Assembly: GCA_947178125.1 (NCBI GenBank)
Contig: CAMWXB010000023.1
Coordinates: 1 to 52,067 of the forward strand
From: an uncultured Lachnospiraceae bacterium
GTDB lineage: Bacteria; Bacillota; Clostridia; Lachnospirales; Lachnospiraceae
Direction of reading: 5' to 3'
DNA: 52,067 nt
Position 1 is the first letter of the stretch. Each line of letters starts with the position of its first letter. Positions 31,596 to 39,771 of the stretch are shown one piece after another. The notes below the pieces were generated by a model. It was not told the DNA's origin and searched no databases. It was given only the letters and a program-made list of their open reading frames with translations. The position numbers and the translations under genes were made by a program.

Positions 31596-32456
31596 TTATT
31601 TGACCGCACCTGCCACGACGCCGTTGATGATCTGCTTCTGCAATACCATATACAGGATCAGAATCGGGATAACGCATAACAACAGTCCCGCCATGATCGT
31701 GCCGTAGTCTGCGGAATAGGTTCCGTAGAAGCTGTATGTGGATAAGGGCAGCGTCAGCAGTTTCTTATCGGTCAGAACGAGGGATGGCAGCAGGAAGTCG
31801 TTCCAGAATGCCAGTGCGTTCAAAATGACCATTGTGGAAATGATCGGTTTCAACAGCGGAAATACGATGCGGAAGAAGGTCTGCGAGTGGGTGCAGCCAT
31901 CGATATAAGCCGCCTCTTCCAGCGCAATCGGAATATTGCCGTTCAAAAAGCCGTGGAACATAAAGACCGACATCGCCATGGAAAATCCGGTGTGCATGAA
32001 GATCAGCGTCAGTCTGTGGTTCAATATGTTGAGCGTACCGCCGTAAATGCTGACGAGCGGAATCATGATCGCCTGGAAAGGAATGATCATGGACGCTACC
32101 ATCAGGGAGAAGGTCACACTGGAAATCCAATTCTTATGGCGTACGATGTAATAAGCTAACATCGCAGCTAACAGCGTTACGAGGACCGTTGCCGAAACGG
32201 TCACGATCAGGGAGTTTTTAAAGGCGTTTAAAAAGTCCATCTGCGTAAACGCTTTTACGAAGTTGTCAAAGGACAGGCCTTTGATGGTAAAAAGCCATGA
32301 AAACGGGCTCTTGATGATATCGCGTTTCTGTTTCAGAGAGTTGATGATGACCATGATAAAGGGAAACATATATGCGATAAATACGATGATCAGGCCGGCC
32401 ATCATCAGCGCGTTGATCACTTTTTTCCTGGTTCCGCCGATTGTTGTCTGTGTCAT
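31596..32456 (-). CDS. ABC sugar transporter permease, MalG type
   Basis: The 286-residue protein has six predicted helices and the EAA loop IALEEAAYIDGCTHSQTFFR near 190. It starts in a TAATG overlap with the stop of the MalF-type gene, so the two are translationally coupled. As in the other sugar operon, no ATPase gene is present, so a shared MsmX-like ATPase is expected. With the binding protein at 33353 it should import sucrose or fructo-oligosaccharides, judging from the GH32 and GH13 neighbours. Confidence 0.92.
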   Translation of the reverse strand: MTQTTIGGTRKKVINALMMAGLIIVFIAYMFPFIMVIINSLKQKRDIIKSPFSWLFTIKGLSFDNFVKAFTQMDFLNAFKNSLIVTVSATVLVTLLAAMLAYYIVRHKNWISSVTFSLMVASMIIPFQAIMIPLVSIYGGTLNILNHRLTLIFMHTGFSMAMSVFMFHGFLNGNIPIALEEAAYIDGCTHSQTFFRIVFPLLKPIISTMVILNALAFWNDFLLPSLVLTDKKLLTLPLSTYSFYGTYSADYGTIMAGLLLCVIPILILYMVLQKQIINGVVAGAVK

Positions 32457-33328
32457 TATGCCTCAACCTCCTTTTTCTTTGTCAGATATACCTGAAGTCC
32501 GCTGATACATGCCGTGATGATGAAGAGAACCAGAGCTTCCGCCTGCCCGACGCCGAACTGCCTGGAAGTGAAGGCTTTCTCATATACATGCATTGCTGCC
32601 ATTTCCGTTGTGCCGTAAGGCGCGCCTGCTGTCAGGGAAAGGTTCACGTCGTATACCATGAAGGCGCGGGAGAGCGTGAGGAACAGGCAGATCGTTACGG
32701 AAGACATCATTAACGGCATGATGATATTTTTCAGTTTGATGAAGCCGGAAGCGCCGTCAATGCTCGCCGCTTCCAGAACGTCTTCGCTCAGTCCCATGAA
32801 GCCCGCGACATAAATCAGTATCATATAGCCGGATAACTGCCATACGGAGACGATGACCAATGCGGCGAAGGCTTTGCCGGGGTCGGATAGCCAGGATGCC
32901 TCAAATGCGCCCCAGCCGGTGGAATCGCCAATGCTGACAAATACTCTGGAAAAAACGAACTGCCAGATATAACCGAGTACGATACCGCCGATCAGGTTCG
33001 GTGTAAAGAAGCCTGCCCGGAAAAAGTTCTGTCCCTTAATGCCTCTTGTCAGAAGCCATGCGATCGCAAATGCGATGACGTTTACGATGATGACGACAAA
33101 AATAACATAGCGGAAGGTCAGAAGAAGAGATGACCAGAACTGGGTATCTTTTATAACACCGACGAAATTTTTCAGCCCCACAAAGTTCTTATCCCGTGAC
33201 ACGCCGTTCCAGTCTGTCAGTGTCAGGTAGACACCGTAGAGGAACGGAACGATCACAACTGCCAGAAAGCAGAACAGACCGGGCAGTGCAAATGTACAGA
33301 AATCTTTTCCATTGCTTTTGGATTTCAT
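32456..33328 (-). CDS. ABC sugar transporter permease, MalF type
   Basis: The 290-residue protein has six predicted helices, an N-terminal FCTFALPGLFCFLAVVIVPF helix, and the EAA loop DVLEAASIDGASGFIKLKNI near 200. Its ATG has AAAGGAGG upstream, 24 bp after the binding-protein stop. It overlaps the MalG-type gene by one base. The pair forms the membrane channel of the sucrose or fructan importer. Confidence 0.92.
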   Translation of the reverse strand: MKSKSNGKDFCTFALPGLFCFLAVVIVPFLYGVYLTLTDWNGVSRDKNFVGLKNFVGVIKDTQFWSSLLLTFRYVIFVVIIVNVIAFAIAWLLTRGIKGQNFFRAGFFTPNLIGGIVLGYIWQFVFSRVFVSIGDSTGWGAFEASWLSDPGKAFAALVIVSVWQLSGYMILIYVAGFMGLSEDVLEAASIDGASGFIKLKNIIMPLMMSSVTICLFLTLSRAFMVYDVNLSLTAGAPYGTTEMAAMHVYEKAFTSRQFGVGQAEALVLFIITACISGLQVYLTKKKEVEA

Positions 33329-33352
33329 ATCGTTTACCTCCTTTTATTGTTT

Positions 33353-34726
33353 TTATTCCTGCTCATCCCAATAGGCCTGGATGGAGTCGATCAGTTCCTG
33401 CCTGTCGCTTCTGTCGGCAAGGTATTTCTGCATTGCCGCACCCAGGACCGCCCAGTGGTCGTTCGGTACGATGGCGGAAGCGTTGAAAGCCTCGTCGTTA
33501 TGAACTCTTTCATAAATATCCCGGCTGAGCGGGTCGCTCGGTTCATAAGGATTGTTCTGGAAAGGCGGAATGATGTTGCATGTTTTCACGAGCATCTGCT
33601 GTCCAATCTCACTGTAAACGATCCAGTTCAGAAATTCTCTTGCGGCAGCCTGTTCTTTTTCCGATGCCATCTGGCCGTCCAGCATGATCTGTTTGGAAGG
33701 GGAGGCCTGTATCTTCTGGTTGACAAAATCATTCGGGTCGTTGTTCATAAAATAGGGCAGGAATCCATAAGCGTCTTCGTTCTCCGCACCTGCTTCTGAC
33801 AGATTCGGCCATGCCCAGTTCCCATTGAACCAGAAAGCGGTCTTGCCGTCGGCAAGGTCGATCGCCATTTCATCATAATCGGCACCAAGCGGGTCCTTCG
33901 CGGATACATTGTATTTTTTTAGAACATCGAACGCATCCAGAAATTCATTTACACGGGGATATGCGTTTAAATCGAGTTCTCCTGCCTTGACCTGTTCGAT
34001 GACTTCCTGTGCGCCTTCTGACGTGCCGTTATAGGTCTCGTAAATATATTGAAGCTGGTGTGCGCCGAGCGACCAGTCCTCTTTTGCCAGAGATAACGGT
34101 CTGTCCATGCCGGCCGTTACCAGACGGTCCAAAAGTCCGGTGAAATCCGCCAGTGTGGTGATAGAAGCGGGGTCAAAAGACTCTCCCAGCGTTTCTTCGA
34201 TGACGGTGCGGTTGTAGATAATGCCGCGGCCTTCAATACAAAGAGGAAAACTGTATACTTTGCCATTCACCTCTGTCAGATAACCTTCCGCTTCTTCGGT
34301 CCAGGGTTCTTCTGTCAGGTCTGCGGCTTTTTCTTCCGCCAGTGCGATGACGTCCGTCGTATCCAGAATAGAGAGGGTGGGCGGATTACCGGAATTGTAC
34401 AGGCTGACGACTTTCGTATAAGGAGAGTCGCCGTCAGTGACCGGCATGACTTCTACATGGACCCCTGACCTGCTTTCATATTCAGCGCTCATTTTTTCGA
34501 GCGCTACCTGAATTTCTGCTTTGGAATTTAAAAGTGTGATGCTTGTTCCCCTGAGGGAAGTGTCGTACTGAAAGGTGTCCACCGAAGTGTCGATTGGCTC
34601 TTCCTGCACTACTTCATTGGGATCGTCCGGGTCGCTGGCGAAGCCGAAGGTACAGCCTGTAAGTGAGGTAGACAACAGCGTCAGAGAAAGTCCCAGACAG
34701 ATGCGTGCTAACGCTTTTCTTTTCAT
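33353..34726 (-). CDS. Sugar-binding lipoprotein of ABC transporter
   Basis: The 457-residue protein has a lipoprotein signal, with LTGC giving lipidated Cys25, and an acidic linker to about 55. The mature domain is a family 1 sugar-binding protein: VVSLYNSGNPPTLSILDTTD, EGYLTEVNGKVYSFPL, FWFNGNWAWPNL and FLNWIVYSEIGQQML. It is first in the minus-strand operon, with AGGAGG before the ATG. Expression starts from the promoter at 34811-34839, which has a LacI operator just after its start point. Its ligand is inferred from the sucrose enzymes around it. Confidence 0.92.
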   Translation of the reverse strand: MKRKALARICLGLSLTLLSTSLTGCTFGFASDPDDPNEVVQEEPIDTSVDTFQYDTSLRGTSITLLNSKAEIQVALEKMSAEYESRSGVHVEVMPVTDGDSPYTKVVSLYNSGNPPTLSILDTTDVIALAEEKAADLTEEPWTEEAEGYLTEVNGKVYSFPLCIEGRGIIYNRTVIEETLGESFDPASITTLADFTGLLDRLVTAGMDRPLSLAKEDWSLGAHQLQYIYETYNGTSEGAQEVIEQVKAGELDLNAYPRVNEFLDAFDVLKKYNVSAKDPLGADYDEMAIDLADGKTAFWFNGNWAWPNLSEAGAENEDAYGFLPYFMNNDPNDFVNQKIQASPSKQIMLDGQMASEKEQAAAREFLNWIVYSEIGQQMLVKTCNIIPPFQNNPYEPSDPLSRDIYERVHNDEAFNASAIVPNDHWAVLGAAMQKYLADRSDRQELIDSIQAYWDEQE

Positions 34727-34769
34727 CGCTCAATCCTCCTGTTCGTGTTTGGTATGTAGACTTTTATTT

Positions 34770-34794
34770 GGTTAAGTAATCGGTTAAGTAACCG
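34770..34794. promoter_or_regulatory. LacI-type operator of transport operon
   Basis: CGGTTAAGTAACCG (34781-34794) is a perfect 6-bp dyad around AG, preceded by a partial copy GGTTAAGTAAT (34770-34780). It lies just downstream of the minus-strand promoter start point, a classical repressor position. Confidence 0.75.
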
Positions 34795-34810
34795 GTTCCT
34801 TTGTGACATT

Positions 34811-34839
34811 ATCGTACCATTTGGAAGAAATGCCGTCAA
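34811..34839 (-). promoter_or_regulatory. Promoter of the sucrose transport operon
   Basis: On the minus strand, TTGACG (plus 34834-34839), a 17-bp spacer and TACGAT (plus 34811-34816) precede the binding-protein gene by about 85 bp, leaving room for the LacI operator in the leader. Confidence 0.6.
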
Positions 34840-34902
34840 TCCTGAAATGAAAGTTTGTAGGATGTGCTGATTTTAAAAAAGGGAAATTATGCAAATGTTA
34901 CA

Positions 34903-34938
34903 AAACCGGTTACTTAACTGGTAACTTGACCGATTACA
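34903..34938. promoter_or_regulatory. Paired LacI-type operators upstream of lacI gene
   Basis: CGGTTACTTAACTG (34907-34920) and an adjacent GGTAACTTGACCGATTAC (34920-34937) repeat the half-site of the operator at 34781. They abut the -35 box of the LacI gene promoter. With the other site about 125 bp away, looping between the two is possible. Confidence 0.65.
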
Positions 34939-34940
34939 TA

Positions 34941-34969
34941 TTGCCTCTTTTTTCTGTTTTTGCTATACT
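34941..34969 (+). promoter_or_regulatory. Promoter of lacI-type gene
   Basis: TTGCCT (34941-34946), 17-bp spacer and TATACT (34964-34969) lie 40 bp before the ATG, directly beside the operator pair. Confidence 0.65.
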
Positions 34970-35008
34970 TGGCACAGGGGATTCTGATACGGAAGGAGGC
35001 GGTTCATC

Positions 35009-36079
35009 ATGGCGAAGAAGAAAAATGTCACCTTTGATGATATTGCAAAATATACGAATTTTTCAAAGACAACAATATCCCGTTATTTTAACGATATCGA
35101 TTCGCTGACGCTGGAAAATCAGCAGATCATATCGGATGCACTCGTCGAGCTGAATTATAAGGAGAACAAGGTCGCCCGGATTCTTGCAAACGGCAAGACA
35201 GAATTTATCGGTATTATCATTCCGGACCTGTATTATCATTTCTATTCGGAAATGCTGGCCAGCATTTTATCCACTTATGAAGAGTTCGGCTACAAATTTC
35301 TGGTCTTTATCGGGAATGAAAAAGAAGAAACGGAACGAAGTTATATTCAGGAACTTTTGGCATATAAAATTGAAGGCATGATCATTATGAGCCATACCAT
35401 TCCGTCCGGGGAACTCGCCAAACTGCCCATTCCTATCGTGACGATCGAGCGGGAAGATCAATATGTGTGCAGTGTCAATACGGATAATTATATGGGCGGC
35501 TATCAGGCGGCGGGACTTCTGGCAAAACATCGCTGCGATATCCTGATTCATATCAACAGCCCGTACAATGAAGCGATTCCGGCAAACGGGCGTATCAGGG
35601 GATTTACCGATTTCTGTACGGAACATGGCCTGCGGAATGAACTGATCCTGAGAGAGTTCGGACACACACATGAGGAGGCGAGGGAGCAGCTTATCGATAT
35701 ACTGAAGCAGCTGGAAACAGCCTATGCCGGACAGAAAAAGGGGATTTTCATTTCCAGTGATACGCTTGCCAATACCCTGCTCAATCTTCTGATCAGAAAA
35801 TATGGCAGGCTTCCCGACGACTACCTGCTCGTCGGTTATGATAATTCGCTCATATCGCGGGAGGCGATCATTTCCATCAGTACCATCGGGCAGCAGATAG
35901 AGAAACTGGCGCATGAAGCGGTGAGTCTGCTCGTGGAGCAGATGGAGGAACGGAAGAAAAGAAAGCCGGTTCCGTTAGAAGAACCGATTCATAAAATTAT
36001 CACACCAGTGCTGTTCCGAAGGGAAACGACGGAAAAAAGCGCCGCAGACGGGGATGGAATGGAGGAAATAGGAAGATGA
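35009..36079 (+). CDS. LacI-family transcriptional regulator
   Basis: The 356-residue protein has an N-terminal HTH (about 7-30, VTFDDIAKYTNFSKTTISRY) with a hinge helix (ENKVARILANGKTEFIG) and a periplasmic-binding-like sugar domain (IIIPDLYYHFYSEML, TDNYMGGYQAAGLL, GRIRGFTDFC, GYDNSLISREAI). GGAGG precedes the ATG. It is divergent from the transport operon, and dyads typical of LacI operators lie on both sides of the shared control region. It likely represses importer, GH32 and the downstream GH13 gene until a sugar binds. The C-terminal tail is charged and extended. Confidence 0.92.
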   Translation: MAKKKNVTFDDIAKYTNFSKTTISRYFNDIDSLTLENQQIISDALVELNYKENKVARILANGKTEFIGIIIPDLYYHFYSEMLASILSTYEEFGYKFLVFIGNEKEETERSYIQELLAYKIEGMIIMSHTIPSGELAKLPIPIVTIEREDQYVCSVNTDNYMGGYQAAGLLAKHRCDILIHINSPYNEAIPANGRIRGFTDFCTEHGLRNELILREFGHTHEEAREQLIDILKQLETAYAGQKKGIFISSDTLANTLLNLLIRKYGRLPDDYLLVGYDNSLISREAIISISTIGQQIEKLAHEAVSLLVEQMEERKKRKPVPLEEPIHKIITPVLFRRETTEKSAADGDGMEEIGR

Positions 36080-36127
36080 GTGAAACGGACAGGAGTCCGA
36101 TAAAAAAAGAACAGGGGAGGATATTTT

Positions 36128-37996
36128 ATGGGAAGGAAAGCGAAAGGGCCTTATAAAAAAAGATTTGAAAAACATTTTGAAGAGCTGCGCTGGCTCTATA
36201 TGGAATTGTATGATAACGGTTCCATGTTCGCAGAACTGTGCAACAGGATGGCGGAATTCTATGAAGAACGCGGCGAGGAGCTTAAAAAACTGGATATTGA
36301 ACGGGAGAAGCAGCCGGACTGGTATAAGAAGAACGATATGCTCGGCATGATGTTTTATATTGATAATTTTGCCGGAAATCTGAAAGGCGTGGAATCCAGA
36401 CTGGATTATCTGGAGAAATGCAATGTTAATTACATTCATCTCATGCCTTTTCTGGATACGCCAAAGGGCCGTTCCGACGGCGGCTATGCGGTCTCTGATT
36501 TCCGGAAGGTGCAGGAAAAACTCGGTACGATGGAAGATTTGGAAGAGCTGACCGCGTCCTGTCATCAGAAAAATATGAATGTCTGCATGGATTTTGTCAT
36601 GAACCATACTTCGGAAGACCACGAGTGGGCGAAGAAGGCGCGCCGTGGCGACGGCGAATATATGAGCCGCTATTTCTTTTTTAACAACAGGCAGATTCCC
36701 GATGAATATGAAAAGACCGTGCCACAGGTATTTCCGACGACGGCGCCGGGCAATTTCACATGGCTTCCGGAAATCGACCATTATGTCATGACTTCTTTTT
36801 ATCCGTATCAGTGGGATTTGAATTATAAAAATCCGAGGGTATTCAATGAAATGATGTATAATTTCCTCTATCTGGCGAACAGGGGCATTGATATTATCCG
36901 TATCGACGCGGTGCCCTATATCTGGAAAGAACTGGGAACACAGTGCCGGAATCTGAAACAGGTGCATACGATCGTGCGTATGATGCGCATGATTTCCGAA
37001 ATCGTCTGCCCGGGCATACTGCTGCTTGGCGAGGTTGTCATGGAGCCGGAGAAGGTGGCGCCCTATTTCGGGACAGTCGATAAACCGGAATGTCATATGC
37101 TCTACAACGTTACAACGATGGCGACGACCTGGCATACGGTTGCTACGAGGGATGTCCGCCTTCTGAAAAGACAGCTCGATATCGTGAACCATCTTCCGAA
37201 AGAATATGTGTTCCTGAACTATCTGCGCTGCCATGACGATATCGGCTGGGGGCTGGATTATGCGACGCTGCAGGCGGACGGTTTCGGGGAAAGGTCCCAC
37301 AAACAGTATCTGAACGATTATTTTCAGGGATATGCCGGAAACAGCACGAGCCGCGGAGAACTCTATAATGCTGATCCGGTCACGGGGGATGCCAGATTCT
37401 GCGGCACGACGGCTTCTATGTGCGGCATCGAAAAAGCAGGATTTGAGCAGAATGAGGAAGCTATGGAACGCGCAATCTGCCTGGATGTCATGCTGCATGC
37501 CTATATGTTTATGCAGTCGGGCATTCCGGTGCTCTATGGAGGCGATGAAATCGGTCAGGTCAACGATTATACCTATAAAGAAGACCCGGATAAAGCGCAG
37601 GATTCCCGCTATATCCACCGTGGGCCGATGAACTGGCAGCTGGTGGAAAAAATCGTGGATGAGCGTTCCGTGGAAGGCCGGATTTTCAGACAGTTGGGAC
37701 GGCTTGAGCAGATTCGAAAGTCGGAAAAAATATTCATGACGGATGCGGACGCATGGACGTTTGAGACCGGAGAAAACAGTGTGCTTGGCATCGGAAGATA
37801 TTATGAAGGAAAAACGCTGCTCGGCCTGTTCAATTTCAGCGAATATGATAAAGCGATAGAACTGTCAGAGAAAGAAGAGTCCTATATCGAACTGTTTTCC
37901 GGAAAGACGGTAAAAGCCGGACGGATAGAGATTCCGGCTTACGGGTTCTATTATCTGAAAAAGTATAAAGGGAATGAAGATTTTCTAAGGCGGTAG
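36128..37996 (+). CDS. Amylosucrase-like GH13 enzyme (sucrose hydrolase)
   Basis: The 622-residue enzyme fits GH13 subfamily 4. It has the subfamily's helical N-terminal domain (about 1-75), then the barrel: DFVMNH at 155-160, RIDAVPYIW with nucleophile Asp260, LLGEVV with acid/base Glu302 and LRCHDDIGW with Asp370. The segment SRGELYNADPVTGDARFCGT matches amylosucrases. It would split sucrose into glucose and fructose or transfer glucose to a glucan. No signal peptide. It follows the LacI gene by 48 bp with GGGAGG upstream. The last nine codons lie in a long hairpin (37970-38029), so the tail may come from an inserted palindromic element. Confidence 0.88.
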   Translation: MGRKAKGPYKKRFEKHFEELRWLYMELYDNGSMFAELCNRMAEFYEERGEELKKLDIEREKQPDWYKKNDMLGMMFYIDNFAGNLKGVESRLDYLEKCNVNYIHLMPFLDTPKGRSDGGYAVSDFRKVQEKLGTMEDLEELTASCHQKNMNVCMDFVMNHTSEDHEWAKKARRGDGEYMSRYFFFNNRQIPDEYEKTVPQVFPTTAPGNFTWLPEIDHYVMTSFYPYQWDLNYKNPRVFNEMMYNFLYLANRGIDIIRIDAVPYIWKELGTQCRNLKQVHTIVRMMRMISEIVCPGILLLGEVVMEPEKVAPYFGTVDKPECHMLYNVTTMATTWHTVATRDVRLLKRQLDIVNHLPKEYVFLNYLRCHDDIGWGLDYATLQADGFGERSHKQYLNDYFQGYAGNSTSRGELYNADPVTGDARFCGTTASMCGIEKAGFEQNEEAMERAICLDVMLHAYMFMQSGIPVLYGGDEIGQVNDYTYKEDPDKAQDSRYIHRGPMNWQLVEKIVDERSVEGRIFRQLGRLEQIRKSEKIFMTDADAWTFETGENSVLGIGRYYEGKTLLGLFNFSEYDKAIELSEKEESYIELFSGKTVKAGRIEIPAYGFYYLKKYKGNEDFLRR

Positions 37997-38053
37997 AAAA
38001 CACCGCCTAAGAAAATCTATATCATTCCCCGGAGAATCGCAAAACGATTCTCC
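37970..38053 (+). terminator. Two strong hairpins overlapping the end of the GH13 gene
   Basis: GGGAATGA plus AGATTTTCTAAGGCGGT (37970-37994) pair with the complementary run ending TCATTCCC at 38029; there is one mismatch and a 3-nt bulge. A second hairpin, GGAGAATCG/CGATTCTCC, fills 38031-38053. There is no strong T-run, so this may be a repeat element rather than, or as well as, a terminator. Confidence 0.6.
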
Positions 38054-38099
38054 AAGTACGGATGGAAAGTGAAAAGAATGGATAGAAGAGGAAAGTATA

Positions 38100-39389
38100 A
38101 TGAAGAGGATTTATCGTAAAATTGTAAATATATTATTGATTGCGGCAGTCCTGGCAGGAACCTGCCTGTCCGTACCTGTCGTATCATCTGCGGCAGGCGC
38201 GGATAAAACGGATAAAATGGAAGTGCATTTTCTGGATGTGGGGCAGGGTGATTCCACGCTGATCGTCTGCGGGGAACATGCCATGCTGATTGATGCGGGG
38301 GACGACTCCAAAGGCACGCAGATTCAGAATTATCTGCAGAAGCAGAAGATTGAAAAACTGGATTATCTGGTGCTGACCCACCCGGATGCGGACCACATCG
38401 GCGGCGCGCCCGTGATCATCGGTAAGTTCGAGATTGAAAAAGTGTTCGTATCCAACTATGAAAAAGACAATAAGACCTATCAGAAGCTGATACAGGCGCT
38501 CGATAACAAAAGGCTGAAATACACGACACCGAAAGTCGGAGCACAATATTCTCTTGGAGCGGCGACCATTACCATCCTGGCACCGGGTAAAGAATACGAT
38601 AATCCGAACGATGCCTCGATTGCCCTGCTCGTACAAAACGGCGACCATACATTCCTCTTTACAGGAGATGCGGACGAAGAGGCCGAACAGGATATACTGG
38701 ACAGCGGCATGGAGGTTTCGGCGGATGTCTATCAGGTAGGACATCATGGGAGCAAGACTTCCACGTCGGAAGATTTTCTGGAGGCGGTAAATCCGGTTTA
38801 TGCGGTCATAAGCTGCGCCGAAGGCAATGAGTACGGACATCCTCATGCCCAGACGTTAAATGCGCTTAGGGCAAACGGCGTCAAAGTATACAGGACCGAT
38901 GAGGCGGGTACGATAATCGCTTCTTCCGATGGTAAGAAACTCACGTTCAACGTGCCGGCTTCCGAAACATGGAAAGCGGGAGAACCGACCGGGGCCTCGA
39001 AGACGCAGAATGCGGCAGCAGGTTCGACAGCGAAAGAGCAGAGCGCGGCAGCGGGTTCGACAACAAAAGAGCAGAGTGCGGCAGCGGGCTCAGCAGAAAA
39101 GGCACAGAGCGGAACGGCGGAAACTTCCGTGCCGCAGCAGGAAACAAAACAGGAGCAGAAGCCCGCTCAGAACGCGGTGCAGGATTCTTCCCCGGCTGTT
39201 CAGGAGGCGGAGCAGGCTCCGGCGGCTTCGGATACATCGGAGCTGACTTATGTGCTGAATACGAAAACGAAGAAGTTCCACAAGCCTTCCTGCAGTTATC
39301 TGCCGACAGCCAACCGGAAGGATACATCGGAAAGCAGGGAGAGCGTTATCGCACAGGGATATGAGCCTTGTAAGAAATGTAATCCGTGA
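38100..39389 (+). CDS. Secreted metallo-beta-lactamase-fold protein with repeat linker and Cys tail
   Basis: The 429-residue protein has a signal peptide (about 1-32), then a ComEC/Rec2-type metallo-beta-lactamase domain: FLDVGQGDST at 44-53, THPDADHIGG at 93-102, FTGDADEEAE and YQVGHHGSKTS. Domains like this hydrolyse phosphoesters such as DNA or nucleotides. A linker of three 11-residue repeats (AAAGSTAKEQS type, about 305-337) and Gln/Ala-rich sequence leads to a C-terminal module (FHKPSCSYLP through CKKCNP) with three cysteines and a His, like the metal-binding Ada-type tails on secreted nucleases. A role in extracellular DNA breakdown is likely but inferred. Confidence 0.85.
   Translation: MKRIYRKIVNILLIAAVLAGTCLSVPVVSSAAGADKTDKMEVHFLDVGQGDSTLIVCGEHAMLIDAGDDSKGTQIQNYLQKQKIEKLDYLVLTHPDADHIGGAPVIIGKFEIEKVFVSNYEKDNKTYQKLIQALDNKRLKYTTPKVGAQYSLGAATITILAPGKEYDNPNDASIALLVQNGDHTFLFTGDADEEAEQDILDSGMEVSADVYQVGHHGSKTSTSEDFLEAVNPVYAVISCAEGNEYGHPHAQTLNALRANGVKVYRTDEAGTIIASSDGKKLTFNVPASETWKAGEPTGASKTQNAAAGSTAKEQSAAAGSTTKEQSAAAGSAEKAQSGTAETSVPQQETKQEQKPAQNAVQDSSPAVQEAEQAPAASDTSELTYVLNTKTKKFHKPSCSYLPTANRKDTSESRESVIAQGYEPCKKCNP
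39012..39110 (+). repeat. Three 33-bp in-frame tandem repeats
   Basis: Units of 33 bp begin at 39012, 39045 and 39078 and encode AAAGSTAKEQS, AAAGSTTKEQS and AAAGSAEKAQS (preceded by Asn). They make a flexible linker between enzyme and Cys-rich tail, and unit number could vary between strains. Confidence 0.85.
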
Positions 39390-39452
39390 GGGAAGTAGAG
39401 CAGTTATAGAATATGCCAGATTGAAAAATATGTAAAGTTCCACTTTTGTTGG

Positions 39453-39484
39453 GCGTACCGAAAACTCTTTCGGTGCGCTTTTTT
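39453..39484 (+). terminator. Rho-independent terminator
   Basis: GCGTACCGAAA (39453-39463) pairs with TTTCGGTGCGC (39468-39478), 11 bp with one G-T pair and a 4-nt loop, followed by six T. It ends the transcript of the metallo-beta-lactamase-fold gene. Confidence 0.88.
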
Positions 39485-39771
39485 GCGTGCTGAGATACCC
39501 GCTGTATGGGAACCGTGCGCCGCCCCTTCAGTCTTGAAACTGCATCCATTTAAATCACCTGCCAGTCTGTAACTATTATTTAGTGTTCACAGTTTTTTCA
39601 AATTTTAATGGAATTAGAACTGAAAATTTTCAGTTTTCTTTCAGCAGGCAATGTTATGCTTTTTCCAAAACTTCAACAGTTTTTCTATGTGGAGACTGCA
39701 TGAAGAAATAGAGTGAAAGGAAAAACGCATATGGAACAACATAATCACTTATTAAGACAAGGAGGGATATT
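39485..39771. promoter_or_regulatory. Control region of the Gld-like ABC operon
   Basis: The stretch has no gene. It contains the palindrome AACTGAAAATTTTCAGTT (about 39617-39634) and TTTCAG at 39628 and 39639, 11 bp apart, plus a -10-like TATGCT at 39655-39660. Similar TTTTTCA repeats lie before the response regulator gene, so this is the probable binding region of that regulator. Confidence 0.5.

Noticed and set aside
35975-37618. 547-residue open frame antisense to the GH13 gene
   Set aside because: Long only because the opposite strand is coding with biased codons; His/Phe/Ile-rich product without domains, no ribosome binding site, while the GH13 frame has all catalytic motifs.
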